Assembly: GCF_014648655.1 (NCBI RefSeq)
Contig: NZ_BMRN01000002.1
Coordinates: 186,001 to 250,000, forward strand
DNA from: Streptomyces atratus
GTDB taxonomy: Bacteria > Actinomycetota > Actinomycetes > Streptomycetales > Streptomycetaceae
Reading direction: 5' to 3'
DNA: 64,000 nucleotides
Shown here: in pieces, positions 8,101 to 17,066 of the stretch
Position numbering within the stretch: position 1 is the stretch's first letter
Layout: each line of letters begins with the position of its first letter
Translations under genes and position numbers: made by a program
Notes under the pieces: model-generated
Seen by the model: only the letters and a program-made list of their open reading frames with translations
Databases searched by the model: none
Told to the model about the DNA's origin: nothing

Positions 8101-9399
8101 GTGAGCGAGCACACCAACAACGCTGTAGTACTGCGGTATGGCGATGGCGAGTACACCTACCCGGTGGTCGACAGCACCGTCGGCGACAAGGGCTTCGACA
8201 TCGGGAAGCTCCGGGCCAATACCGGCCTGGTCACGCTGGACAGCGGATACGGCAACACCGCAGCGTATAAATCCGCCATCACCTACCTCGACGGTGAGCA
8301 GGGCATCCTGCGCTACCGCGGCTACCCGATCGAGCAGCTCGCCGAGCGCTCGACGTTCCTCGAGGTCGCGTACACGCTCATCAACGGTGAGCTTCCCAAG
8401 GTCGACGAGCTGTCGACCTTCAAGAACGAGATCACCCAGCACACGCTGCTGCACGAGGACGTCAAGCGGTTCTTCGACGGCTTCCCGCGCGACGCCCACC
8501 CGATGGCCATGCTGTCCTCGGTCGTCAGCGCGCTGTCCACGTTCTACCAGGACAGCCACAACCCGTTCGACGAGGAGCAGCGCCACCTCTCGACGATCCG
8601 TCTGCTGGCCAAGCTGCCGACGATCGCCGCGTACGCGTACAAGAAGTCGATCGGCCACCCCTTCGTCTACCCGCGCAACGACCTCGGGTACGTCGAGAAC
8701 TTCCTGCGCATGACCTTCTCGGTCCCCGCCCAGGAGTACGACCTGGACCCGGTCGTCGTCTCCGCGCTCGACAAGCTGCTCATCCTGCACGCGGACCACG
8801 AGCAGAACTGTTCGACCTCCACCGTGCGTCTGGTCGGCTCCTCGCAGGCGAACATGTTCGCCTCGATCTCCGCCGGTATCTCGGCGCTGTGGGGCCCGCT
8901 GCACGGTGGCGCCAACCAGTCGGTGCTGGAGATGCTCGAAGGCATCCAGGCCAACGGCGGCGATGTCGACTCCTTCATCCGCAAGGTGAAGAACAAGGAG
9001 GACGGCGTCCGGCTGATGGGCTTCGGCCACCGCGTCTACAAGTCCTTCGACCCGCGCGCCAAGATCATCAAGGCTGCGGCCCACGACGTGCTGTCCGCGC
9101 TCGGCAAGTCCGACGAGCTGCTCGACATCGCGCTGAAGCTGGAGGAGCACGCGCTCTCCGACGAGTACTTCGTCTCGCGCAACCTCTACCCCAACGTGGA
9201 CTTCTACACGGGCCTGATCTACCGGGCCATGGGCTTCCCGACCGAGATGTTCACCGTGCTCTTCGCGCTCGGCCGGCTCCCCGGCTGGATCGCCCAGTGG
9301 CACGAGATGATCAAGGAGCCGGGTTCCCGCATCGGCCGCCCGCGCCAGATCTACACCGGCGAGGTCCTGCGTGACTTCGTCCCGGTCGAGGGCCGCTGA
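8101..9399 (+). CDS. citA: Citrate synthase
   Basis: 432 residues from GTG 8101 (GAGGGA six bases upstream), matching the usual type II citrate synthase length; an in-frame GTG at 8089 is less likely. The enzyme condenses acetyl-CoA with oxaloacetate, the entry step of the TCA cycle. Hallmarks are visible: ITYLDGEQGILRYRGYPIEQ, the catalytic-His motif GPLHGGANQ, the FGHRVYKSFDPRAK block, and NVDFYTG with the catalytic Asp. It stands alone between recD2 and the convergent copper genes. Nothing is unusual in the sequence. Confidence 0.97.
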   Translation: MSEHTNNAVVLRYGDGEYTYPVVDSTVGDKGFDIGKLRANTGLVTLDSGYGNTAAYKSAITYLDGEQGILRYRGYPIEQLAERSTFLEVAYTLINGELPKVDELSTFKNEITQHTLLHEDVKRFFDGFPRDAHPMAMLSSVVSALSTFYQDSHNPFDEEQRHLSTIRLLAKLPTIAAYAYKKSIGHPFVYPRNDLGYVENFLRMTFSVPAQEYDLDPVVVSALDKLLILHADHEQNCSTSTVRLVGSSQANMFASISAGISALWGPLHGGANQSVLEMLEGIQANGGDVDSFIRKVKNKEDGVRLMGFGHRVYKSFDPRAKIIKAAAHDVLSALGKSDELLDIALKLEEHALSDEYFVSRNLYPNVDFYTGLIYRAMGFPTEMFTVLFALGRLPGWIAQWHEMIKEPGSRIGRPRQIYTGEVLRDFVPVEGR

Positions 9400-9423
9400 G
9401 CCTCGTACCGACCCCTGCACCAC

Positions 9424-9491
9424 CCCGGCCGCCGAGGCCGGTCGTCTTCGCCCCGAGTACCGCGCTTTCGCACAGAGCGCGGTGTCCGGGG
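9424..9491 (+). terminator. Tandem GC hairpins after citrate synthase
   Basis: A small hairpin (CCGGCC/GGCCGG, 9425-9441) is followed by a larger imperfect one at 9451-9491. In the larger one CCCCG...ACCGCGCT pairs with AGCGCGGT...CGGGG around a nine-base loop. They lie between the convergent citA and copA genes and could serve both. Confidence 0.65.
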
Positions 9492-9908
9492 CGATTTGCG
9501 TGACCGGCGCAGCCGTGCGCGGTGCCGCCCGCCGGGAGGGCAGCAAGAAGCGCCCCGCCATCGATCCCCCCACGGGCCGACAGCGAGGCGCTTCCCATAT
9601 CCCGGAGCGGATTCCCCCCACGGGATCCGGCCGGGCGTCTGCGGGAGCCGAAGCTCCTGGGCGCTCCTCACCTACTGCGAGCTGCGCTCTTCACTTGTAC
9701 TTCCAGTGCGGTCCGCCGGGGTACGTACGCACGGGAGGGCCGCTCAAAGCTCCCCGGTGCACGTGCCCCGGCCAACGCTTGCCCGAAGCATCCCCCAAGA
9801 CGCTTCGATGGACGTCCCCCAAGACATCCTTGGCATCGCACTCTTAGACTCGCGAACCCACCGGATGGTTACCCTGAAACCGGTGTGATCTAAATCTCTT
9901 TGTGGAAG
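9492..9908. other. Convergent intergenic spacer
   Basis: About 420 bases between the citA terminators and the end of copA. Plus-strand open frames here are Arg/Pro/Ser-rich and overlap each other; none looks like a protein. A CCCCCAAGAC element occurs twice (about 9790-9825). I see no RNA gene. Confidence 0.5.
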
Positions 9909-12359
9909 TTACGTGAAGGCGCGCAACCGCAGGCTGTTCGTCACGACGAAGACCGATGAGAACGCCATCGCCGCTCCCGCAATCATAGGGTTGAGCAGGC
10001 CAAATGCCGCAAGGGGTAGGGCGGCTACGTTATAGCCGAATGCCCAGAAGAGATTGCCCTTGATGGTCGCCAGGGTGCGCCGGGAGAGCCGGATCGCATC
10101 GGCCGCCACCTTGAGATCTCCACGAACGAGGGTCAGATCGCTCGCCTCGATCGCGGCGTCCGTACCGGTCCCCATCGCCAGGCCGAGATCGGCGGTGGCG
10201 AGAGCGGCCGCGTCGTTGACCCCGTCACCGACCATGGCTACGGAGTGCCCCTGGGCCCGGAGCCGCTCGATGACGTGGACCTTCTCCTCGGGCAGGACCT
10301 CGGCATGGACCTCGTCGATTCCGACGGCGCGGGCCACGGCGTCCGCCACGGCCCGGTTGTCGCCGGTCAGCAGAACGGGGCGGAGGCCGAGTGCGCGCAG
10401 CTCGGCGACGGCTGCCGCGCTGGACTCCTTGACCGCGTCGGCGACGGCGAGGACGCCGCGTGCCTGCCCGTCCCAGGCGACCACGATCGCGGTACGGCCC
10501 TGAGCCGCCGCGTCCGCCACGGCACAGGACAGGGTGTCGGGGATGACGATGCCCGCGTCGGCGAGCAGTTGCGGGCGGCCGACCAGTACCTGGTGTCCGT
10601 CGACCGTGCCGCGTACGCCGAGGCCCGCGACGTTGGCGAAGTCCTCGGGGGTGGGGAGGGGGCCGCCGATGCGTTCCGTGGCTCCGGCGGCGACGGCCTG
10701 GGCGATGGGGTGCTCGGAGGAGTGCTCCAGCGCGCCGGCCAGCCGCAGGAGCCGGGTCTCGTCGGTGCCGGGTGCGGGGTGGATGTCCTGGAGGGCCATC
10801 CGGCCGGTGGTGACCGTGCCGGTCTTGTCGAGGACGATCGTGTCGATGCGGTGTGTGGTCTCCAGGACCTCGGGGCCCTTGATCAGGATGCCGAGCTGGG
10901 CGCCGCGTCCCGTACCGACCATGAGGGCGGTGGGAGTGGCGAGGCCCAGGGCGCAGGGGCAGGCGATGATCAGTACGGCGACGGCGGCGGTGAACGCGGC
11001 GGTCACGTCGTCCGTGAGGAGCAGCCACGCGATCAGGGTGGCCACTGCGAGCACCAGCACCACGGGGACGAAGACCGCGGAGATCCGGTCGGCGAGGCGC
11101 TGCACCTCGGCCTTGCCGTTCTGGGCGTCCTCGACGAGCTTCGCCATCCGGGCCAGTTGGGTGTCGGCGCCGATGCGGGTGGCTTCGACGACGAGCCGGC
11201 CGGAGGCGTTCACGGTGGCCCCGGTGACCCGGTCGCCGACGCCCACGTCGACCGGGACGGACTCGCCGGTGAGCATGGACGCGTCCACGGCGGACGCGCC
11301 CTCGACGACGGTGCCGTCGGTGGCGATCTTCTCGCCGGGGCGGACGACGAAACGGTCGCCGACGGTGAGCCGGCCGACGGGGACACGTACCTCGGTGCCG
11401 CCCCGGAGGACGGAGACGTCCTTCGCGCCCAGGTGCATCAGCGCGCGCAGGGCGGAACCGGCCTTCCGCTTGGACTTCGCCTCCAGATAGCGGCCCAGCA
11501 GGATGAAGGTGACGACGCCGGCCGCGACCTCCAGATAGATGGTGGACGAGCCTTCCCCGAGCTCTCGGCTCCGTTCGAGCAGGGGAGACCCCATTGCGTG
11601 CGAGACCGTGAAGTCGAAGCCGTGCCGCATCCCGGTCATGCCTGCGTCACCGAGGAACAGCGCCCACAGGGACCAGCCGAAGGCGGCGAGGGTGCCGACC
11701 GAGACCAGGGTGTCCATGGTGGCCGCGCCGTGCCGGAGATTGGTCCAGGTGGCACGGTGGAAGGGCAGTCCGCCCCAGACGACGACGGGGGCGGCGAGGG
11801 TCAGGGAGAGCCACTGCCAGTTGTCGAACTGGAGGGCAGGGACCATCGCGAGCACGACGACGGGGGCGGCGAGGACGGCCGAGATGATCAGACGCTGACG
11901 CAGTGATGCGAGGGCGCCGGCGGCCTTCCGCTCGGCGATGTCGTCGGCGCCGGTCTCGGAGCCGGCCTCGGTGCCGGTCCGGCTCTCGGTGGCTCGTCCG
12001 GTGCGGACTCGGGTGCTGTCCGGGCCGCCGCCGTCAAGGGCTCCTGTGACGGTGCTTGCGGGCGTGACCGGTGCGGCGGCCCGTGCCGGAGCGGGCGGGG
12101 TCGGTTCGGGGCGGCGTACCGGCTGCGCCGTATAGCCGGTCTTCTCGACCGTGGCGATCAGATCCGCGAGGTCGGTCCCTGAGCCGAAGGAGACACGGGC
12201 CTTCTCGGTCGCGTAGTTGACGGTGGCGGTGACGCCGTCCATCCGGTTGAGCTTCTTCTCGACGCGGGCCGCGCAGGAGGCGCAGGTCATCCCGCCGATC
12301 GTGAGTTCGGCCCGCGAACTCTCCGCTGATGGGGGCGCGGCCTCTGTTGCGCTGTGCAT
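9909..12359 (-). CDS. copA: Copper-exporting P1B-type ATPase
   Basis: 816 residues. An N-terminal heavy-metal-associated domain ([16 protein letters not shown]) is followed by an Ala/Thr-rich linker of about 90 residues, membrane helices, the actuator motif [10 protein letters not shown], and the transmembrane metal motif CPC ([13 protein letters not shown]). Then come the phosphorylation site DKTGTVTTG and the hinge [12 protein letters not shown], ending with two membrane helices. CPC with an N-terminal CxxC domain indicates Cu(I) export. It lies downstream of copZ on the same strand, so both probably answer to the CsoR-type site at 12871. The low-complexity linker between HMA and membrane domain is unusually long. 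Confidence 0.95.
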   Translation of the reverse strand: MHSATEAAPPSAESSRAELTIGGMTCASCAARVEKKLNRMDGVTATVNYATEKARVSFGSGTDLADLIATVEKTGYTAQPVRRPEPTPPAPARAAAPVTPASTVTGALDGGGPDSTRVRTGRATESRTGTEAGSETGADDIAERKAAGALASLRQRLIISAVLAAPVVVLAMVPALQFDNWQWLSLTLAAPVVVWGGLPFHRATWTNLRHGAATMDTLVSVGTLAAFGWSLWALFLGDAGMTGMRHGFDFTVSHAMGSPLLERSRELGEGSSTIYLEVAAGVVTFILLGRYLEAKSKRKAGSALRALMHLGAKDVSVLRGGTEVRVPVGRLTVGDRFVVRPGEKIATDGTVVEGASAVDASMLTGESVPVDVGVGDRVTGATVNASGRLVVEATRIGADTQLARMAKLVEDAQNGKAEVQRLADRISAVFVPVVLVLAVATLIAWLLLTDDVTAAFTAAVAVLIIACPCALGLATPTALMVGTGRGAQLGILIKGPEVLETTHRIDTIVLDKTGTVTTGRMALQDIHPAPGTDETRLLRLAGALEHSSEHPIAQAVAAGATERIGGPLPTPEDFANVAGLGVRGTVDGHQVLVGRPQLLADAGIVIPDTLSCAVADAAAQGRTAIVVAWDGQARGVLAVADAVKESSAAAVAELRALGLRPVLLTGDNRAVADAVARAVGIDEVHAEVLPEEKVHVIERLRAQGHSVAMVGDGVNDAAALATADLGLAMGTGTDAAIEASDLTLVRGDLKVAADAIRLSRRTLATIKGNLFWAFGYNVAALPLAAFGLLNPMIAGAAMAFSSVFVVTNSLRLRAFT

Positions 12360-12480
12360 GTCCGAACTCCTGAAACGCCGACCGGGCCGTACCCCACCAG
12401 TATCTGCTGGTCGGTCCGGCCCGGCGGCAAAAGGGGGTGGTGCGGGTGTACGCGGCGTACCGGGTTCGCCCCGAGCGTGT

Positions 12481-12789
12481 TCAGGCCCGGCCGACGAGCT
12501 CGTAGCCGGCCTCGTCGACCGCGGCGCGCACGGCGTCCTCGGCCAGCGGGGCCCGGGAGACGACGGTCACCTGGCCGGTGGAGGCGACGGCCTTGACCGA
12601 GGTGACACCCTCGATGCCGGAGATCTCCTCGGAGACGGCGCCTTCACAGTGCCCGCAGGTCATGCCGGTCACCTGGTAGACGGTGGTCACCCCGCCCGCC
12701 GGGGCGCCGGAGTCCGCACCGTCGTGGCAGGAGCCGCTGGGCGAGCAGCAGGATCCGGTGGCCTGGGGGAGCTGGGTCTCGGTGGTCAT
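12481..12789 (-). CDS. copZ: Copper chaperone (HMA domain)
   Basis: 102 residues from ATG 12789, after AGGAG. The C-terminal 65 residues form an HMA fold with the metal motif GMTCGHC and the usual ending [11 protein letters not shown]. An extra N-terminal segment carries a Cys cluster ([13 protein letters not shown]) that could bind additional metal. It would pass Cu(I) to the ATPase encoded 121 bases downstream on the same strand. The longer frame upstream reads through the promoter and operator and is not used. Confidence 0.92.
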   Translation of the reverse strand: MTTETQLPQATGSCCSPSGSCHDGADSGAPAGGVTTVYQVTGMTCGHCEGAVSEEISGIEGVTSVKAVASTGQVTVVSRAPLAEDAVRAAVDEAGYELVGRA

Positions 12790-12870
12790 GGTGTTCTCCT
12801 CATCGACGAGCGCAAGGGTGTGATGTCGGGAACCCCGGGAGACCCGGTGTGCCCCGACACTCATCACACT

Positions 12871-12887
12871 ATACCCCTAGGGGGTAT
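12871..12887. promoter_or_regulatory. CsoR-type copper operator overlapping the copZ promoter
   Basis: ATACCCCTAGGGGGTAT is a near-perfect palindrome of the kind bound by the copper-sensing repressor CsoR. On the minus strand it is immediately followed by TATAGT, a good -10, so the repressor would sit between -35 and -10. The csoR gene is not in this window. Confidence 0.8.
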
Positions 12888-13091
12888 GAATGCGAGTGAG
12901 GCGTGGCCCGCGCTCTCGACGGCGGCGAATCCGAATCCGACCGTATTTGTCCGAATCGTATGGCGTGTGGAGCTGTCGGGCATGTGGGGAGTGGGCATTC
13001 GGGGGAGCCGGGAGGTGCGGCATCGCGGACCGGCCGGCGAAGCCCCGTACGGCGGCAGGTGGGAGCCGTTCCCCGCACGGGGCCGGAGGTG

Positions 13092-13289
13092 TCAGTCCCT
13101 GCGTCCTCGGTTGCCGGGTCTTGAGGCGACCCAGGCGCGGATGGTGTCCGCGTACCAATAGGGCTTGCCGCTCTCCACATGGTCGGGTGACGGGAGGTGG
13201 CCGTGTTTGCGGTAGGAGCGGACGGTGTCCGGCTGCACCCGGATGTGCGCGGCAATGTCCTTGTAGGACCAGAGTTTTCTGTCCGTCAT
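13092..13289 (-). CDS. Small AlpA/MerR-like helix-turn-helix protein
   Basis: 65 residues from ATG 13289, with AGAGGTG upstream. The sequence KLWSYKDIAAHIRVQPDTVR, then YRKHGHLPSPDHVE and YWYADTIRAWVASRPG, is the winged-helix fold of excisionase/AlpA and minimal MerR proteins: recognition helix, then a wing with a beta hairpin. Such single-domain proteins are common in Streptomyces as stand-alone regulators. No integrase or other mobile-element gene is nearby, so an excisionase role is unlikely. Confidence 0.8.
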   Translation of the reverse strand: MTDRKLWSYKDIAAHIRVQPDTVRSYRKHGHLPSPDHVESGKPYWYADTIRAWVASRPGNRGRRD

Positions 13290-13532
13290 GTATGACACCT
13301 CTCTGCGCCGCAGCGCAGCCGGGCAGGCCGTCGGGGGGAGCTGCGGGCGGACGCTGACGATCACTCGGCCTGCGCCCGGTGCAACGACAGGGGGAGAGCT
13401 CCGGGGAGGGGCTGTCGAGCGCCTGTGACGGAAGACCCGCGTAACGGAGACATGTGTGACGAGGATGTGATCTCTGTTACAGAACGCATGCATGCCCAAC
13501 GGGGCTGTGGGAGAGGAGTCCGGCGTGCCGGC

Positions 13533-13946
13533 TTACGCCGGTGGGTAGGGGAGAGGGCTCGTGCGGGTCGGTCCCGCGTGCCAGAGCGCCGACCAGGTGA
13601 CCGGGGTGACGAGGCCGTCCGGCACGAGCGGTGGGTTGTCCGCCTGGAAGCGCTGTACGGCGAGGAGGGTCTGCGGTCCGAACGTTCCGTCGAGCGCCGA
13701 CCACGGCAGATAGTGGCGGTTGGCCAGCATGCACTGCACCTGGGAGACCCGATCGCCCCGCTCGCCGTACATGGTGAGCCCGTCGCCGTCGTAGAAGGCG
13801 CAGACCGGGCTGGAGCCGGGCGGTGGCGGCGGGTTGTACTCGTCGGCCGAGGCGCCCGGGGCGGCGGCGAGGGCGACGGCCAGGGCGACGACGGTCAGGG
13901 CCGAGGCACCGGCCGTCCTGCGGGACGACAACATCTTCCGGATCAT
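13533..13946 (-). CDS. Secreted peptidoglycan-binding protein
   Basis: 137 residues from ATG 13946 with AGGAG upstream. It has a Sec signal peptide (RKMLSSRRTAGASALTVVAL, ending GASADE), a short Pro-rich spacer, and a PG_binding_1 domain (VSQVQCMLANRHYLP, DGTFGPQTLLAVQRFQ). It would bind cell-wall peptidoglycan outside the membrane and has no catalytic domain. Much longer antisense reading of this region is spurious. Confidence 0.88.
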   Translation of the reverse strand: MIRKMLSSRRTAGASALTVVALAVALAAAPGASADEYNPPPPPGSSPVCAFYDGDGLTMYGERGDRVSQVQCMLANRHYLPWSALDGTFGPQTLLAVQRFQADNPPLVPDGLVTPVTWSALWHAGPTRTSPLPYPPA

Positions 13947-14044
13947 GGCGAGTTGCTCCTGGTGCGGTGGTGGTGCGTGCGGTGGTGGGGCGCGGCCGGG
14001 GCCGCGCACCGGCTTCTCGTCGAGGACAACACCACGTACCGCCG

Positions 14045-15001
14045 CTACGTCACTTCCCGGGGCGGCTCGGCGTGTCGGAGTGCCCGGTGCGGGCTGCCGC
14101 AGGAGCGGAGGAAGTCCCGGGTGCGGCGGGCGATGGGGAAGGGCTTGTCGGGCGGGCAGGGATACATGTCCTGCTCGACGATGGCGAAGAGATCGACGTC
14201 CAGCTTGCGGGCGGCCGCGAGTACGGGCTCCAGCGCGGGCACCCCGCCCGGCGGTTCGCACATCACTCCGCGCGCCACGGCGGGGCCGAACGGCACTTCG
14301 TCCGCCACGACTTCGGCCAGGACCTCCGGGTCGACCTGCTTGAGGTGCAGATAGCCGATCCGTTCGCCGTAGGTCTCGATCAGCTTGACGCTGTCGCCGC
14401 CGCAGTAGGCGTAGTGGCCGGTGTCGAGGCAGAGCGAGACCAGTTCGGGATCGGTGGCGTCGAGGAAGCGGCTGACGTTCTCCTCGCTGTCGATATGGGT
14501 GTCGGCATGCGGATGGACGACGATGCGCAGCCCGAAACGGTCCTGCACCTCGCGGCCCAGCCGTTCCGTCTGGGTGGTGAGGCTGCGCCACTGCTCCGCG
14601 GTGAGGCTGCGGTCCTCCAGGATCTCGCCCGTCCTGTCGTCGCGCCAGAACGACGGGATGACCACGAGATGCCCGGCGCCCATCGCCCGGGTGAGTGCCG
14701 CGATGTCGGCGACATGCGCCCAGGTCCGATCCCAGACGTCCGTTCCGTGGTGCAATCCGGTGAAAACGGTCCCGGCCGAGACCGTGAGCCCGCGGCGGCG
14801 GGTCTCGTCGGCGAGGCGGGCCGGGTCGGTCGGGAGGTAGCCGTACGGGCCGAGCTCGATCCACTCGTAACCCGCCTCGGACACCTCGTCGAGGAAGCGC
14901 TGCCAGGGCACTTGCTGCGGATCGTCGGGGAACCACACACCCCACGAGTCGGGTGCCGAACCGATACGGATACGGGCCGGAGCCACTGCGGAGGAGGTCA
15001 T
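14045..15001 (-). CDS. Sugar phosphate isomerase/epimerase (IolE/IolI-like TIM barrel)
   Basis: 318 residues from ATG 15001. The protein begins with a first strand (IGSAPDSWGVWFP) and the block GYEWIELGPYGYLPTDP, and carries metal-binding residues in VVIPSFW, VVHPHADTHID, CLDTGHYAYCGGD and LHLKQVDP. These are typical of the xylose-isomerase-like AP endonuclease 2 fold used by 2-keto-myo-inositol dehydratase (IolE) and inosose isomerase (IolI). Divergent transcription from iolC through a shared operator region supports a role in inositol catabolism. I cannot separate IolE from IolI by sequence alone. Confidence 0.8.
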   Translation of the reverse strand: MTSSAVAPARIRIGSAPDSWGVWFPDDPQQVPWQRFLDEVSEAGYEWIELGPYGYLPTDPARLADETRRRGLTVSAGTVFTGLHHGTDVWDRTWAHVADIAALTRAMGAGHLVVIPSFWRDDRTGEILEDRSLTAEQWRSLTTQTERLGREVQDRFGLRIVVHPHADTHIDSEENVSRFLDATDPELVSLCLDTGHYAYCGGDSVKLIETYGERIGYLHLKQVDPEVLAEVVADEVPFGPAVARGVMCEPPGGVPALEPVLAAARKLDVDLFAIVEQDMYPCPPDKPFPIARRTRDFLRSCGSPHRALRHAEPPREVT

Positions 15002-15017
15002 GCGGCCAGCCTTCCGG

Positions 15018-15086
15018 CCCGGACAACGCGTGTCAATCATTCGTCCTTATGTCCGGACAAAGCATTGACAGGGTTCCGGGGGAGGG
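15018..15086. promoter_or_regulatory. Divergent iol promoters with a GntR-like palindrome
   Basis: TTGACA at 15065-15070 (plus) is followed after 17 bases by TAGACC, a plausible promoter for iolC. TGTCAA at 15031-15036 is the mirror-image -35 facing the iolE-like gene; its -10 would lie so close to the ATG that the transcript may be leaderless. Between them is TGTCCGGACA (15050-15059). The half-site CCGGACAA with a following GC recurs at 15019 and 15053. Confidence 0.65.
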
Positions 15087-15132
15087 CTAGACCTGGGAGC
15101 AGCCGCCCCGGTCGCCGGTCGAAGGGATGCAT

Positions 15133-16134
15133 ATGCCTGAGCTGTACGACGTGATCACCATGGGCCGGATCGGTGTGGATCTCTACCCCCTGCAGACCGG
15201 TGTGCCGCTGGCCCGGGTCGAGACGTTCGGGAAGTTCCTCGGCGGCTCACCGGCCAATGTCGCCGTCGCGGCAGCCCGGCTCGGCCGGCGGACCGCCGTG
15301 GTGACCCGCACGGGCCGGGATGCCTTCGGGGAGTATCTCCACCACGAGTTGCGGGAGTTCGGGGTGGACGACCGGTGGGTGACGCCCGTCGACGCGTATC
15401 CGACACCGGTCACCTTCTGCGAGATCTTCCCGCCCGACGACTTCCCGCTCTACTTCTACCGGCAGCCCAAGGCCCCCGACCTGGAGATCCACGAGTCGGA
15501 GCTGGATCTCGACGCGGTGCGGTCCGCCCGGGTCTTCTGGATGACCGGCACCGGGCTGTGCGCCGAACCGAGCCGCACATCGACCCTCGCCGCACTGCGC
15601 GCCCGCGACCGGTCCGGCATCACCGTCTTCGACCTCGACTGGCGCCCGATGTTCTGGGACACCACAGAAGCGATCCCCAAGGCCGCGTCCGATCCCGCCG
15701 CCCGCTACCGCGAGGCCCTCGCCCATGCCACCGTCGCCGTCGGCAATCTCGACGAATGCGAGATCGCGACCGGCGAGCGCGAACCGTACGCGGCCGCCCG
15801 CGCCCTGATCGCCGCGGGCGTCGAGCTCGCCGTCGTCAAACAGGGCCCCAAGGGCGTACTCGCCGTCCACCGCGACGGCACGGTGGCCGATGTGCCGCCG
15901 CTGCCCGTCGAGGTCGTCAACGGCCTCGGTGCCGGTGACGCCTTCGGCGGGGCGCTCTGCCACGGGCTGCTCGCAGGATGGGAGACCGAACGCGTCATGC
16001 GGTACGCCAACGCCGCCGGCGCCATCGTCGCCTCCCGGCTCGCCTGCTCGTCCGCCATGCCGTTCCCGTACGAAGTCGAAGCGGCCCTGACCGAAGGTGC
16101 CGTCACCTCCCGCCCCACCGGAGCCACCCCATGA
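15133..16134 (+). CDS. iolC: 5-dehydro-2-deoxygluconokinase
   Basis: 333 residues from ATG 15133; the ATG six bases earlier leaves no gap after the AAGGG ribosome site. It is a PfkB/ribokinase-family sugar kinase: N-terminal DVITMGRIGVDLYP, the GGSPANVAVAAARLG motif, and the ATP/anion-hole motif NGLGAGDAFGGAL near the C-terminus with the catalytic Asp. It would phosphorylate 5-dehydro-2-deoxy-D-gluconate in the cytoplasm. Its stop overlaps the next start as ATGA, beginning a tightly coupled operon. Confidence 0.93.
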   Translation: MPELYDVITMGRIGVDLYPLQTGVPLARVETFGKFLGGSPANVAVAAARLGRRTAVVTRTGRDAFGEYLHHELREFGVDDRWVTPVDAYPTPVTFCEIFPPDDFPLYFYRQPKAPDLEIHESELDLDAVRSARVFWMTGTGLCAEPSRTSTLAALRARDRSGITVFDLDWRPMFWDTTEAIPKAASDPAARYREALAHATVAVGNLDECEIATGEREPYAAARALIAAGVELAVVKQGPKGVLAVHRDGTVADVPPLPVEVVNGLGAGDAFGGALCHGLLAGWETERVMRYANAAGAIVASRLACSSAMPFPYEVEAALTEGAVTSRPTGATP

Positions 16135-17066
16135 CGCCCCCGGCCTCCTCGGTCTCCGAACTCGTCCAGCTGCGCATGCGCCACCCCGAGGCCGTCGCCG
16201 AAGCCGCCGCGCGACGCCGCAGACGCCCCCTCGTCGGCAGCGGCGGCCGTCTGATGATCATCGCGGCGGACCATCCGGCCCGCGGTTCCCTCGCCGTCGG
16301 CGACCGCGAACTGGCCATGGCCAACCGCTTCGAGCTCCTGGACCGGCTCTGCCTCGCCCTCTCCCGTCCCGGCGTGGACGGCGTCCTCGCCACCGCCGAC
16401 ATCCTCGACGACCTGCTGCTCCTCGGCGCACTGGAGAACAAGGTCGTCGTCGGCTCGATGAACCGCGGCGGACTCGCGGGCGCCGCCTTCGAACTCGACG
16501 ACCGCTTCACCGGCCACCGCCCCGAGGACCTCGCCCGGCTCCGCTTCGACGCGGGCAAGCTGCTGCTCCGTATCGACTACGACGACCCCGGCTCGCTCGA
16601 CACCATGCACGCCACCGCCCGTGCCATCGACGCCATGGCCGCGCACCGGCTGCCCGTCTTCGTCGAGCCGTTCCTCTGCCGCCGCATGGATGGCCACGTC
16701 CGCAACGACCTCGGCGCGGAGGCGGTCACCACCTCGATCGCCATCGCCTCGGGGCTGGCCGGGACATCCGCGTACACCTGGCTCAAGGTCCCCGTCACCG
16801 AGAACCCCGACGACATGGCCCGGGTGATGGAGGCTTCGACGCTGCCCGCCGTGCTGCTGGGCGGCGAGGTGGGCGACGACCTGGACGGCGCGTTCGAGAA
16901 GTGGCGCACGACGCTGCAACTGCCGACCGTCCAGGGCTTGGTGGTGGGGCGTTCGCTGCTCTATCCGGCCGACGGTGAGGTGGCCGCGGCCGTCGACACG
17001 GCCGTATCGCTGCTGGAGCCGAGAGGAACGGGCGGGGACCGGGTATCAAGTAGGGAATGGGTATGA
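16131..17066 (+). CDS. Cgl0159-type (beta/alpha)8 aldolase of the iol operon
   Basis: 311 residues. The sequence includes LMIIAADHPARGSLAVGD, DGVLATADILDDLLLLG, a TIM-barrel strand with LLLRIDYDDP, FVEPFLCRR and TWLKVPVTENP, the pattern of the Cgl0159 family. By position it replaces IolJ, splitting 6-phospho-5-dehydro-2-deoxygluconate into DHAP and malonate semialdehyde; that role is inferred from context. It overlaps both neighbours by four bases (ATGA on each side). Confidence 0.8.
   Translation: MTPPASSVSELVQLRMRHPEAVAEAAARRRRRPLVGSGGRLMIIAADHPARGSLAVGDRELAMANRFELLDRLCLALSRPGVDGVLATADILDDLLLLGALENKVVVGSMNRGGLAGAAFELDDRFTGHRPEDLARLRFDAGKLLLRIDYDDPGSLDTMHATARAIDAMAAHRLPVFVEPFLCRRMDGHVRNDLGAEAVTTSIAIASGLAGTSAYTWLKVPVTENPDDMARVMEASTLPAVLLGGEVGDDLDGAFEKWRTTLQLPTVQGLVVGRSLLYPADGEVAAAVDTAVSLLEPRGTGGDRVSSREWV

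Noticed and set aside
13092..13289. Excisionase of an integrated element
   Set aside because: The fold fits, but no integrase, replication gene, att repeat or tRNA is nearby.
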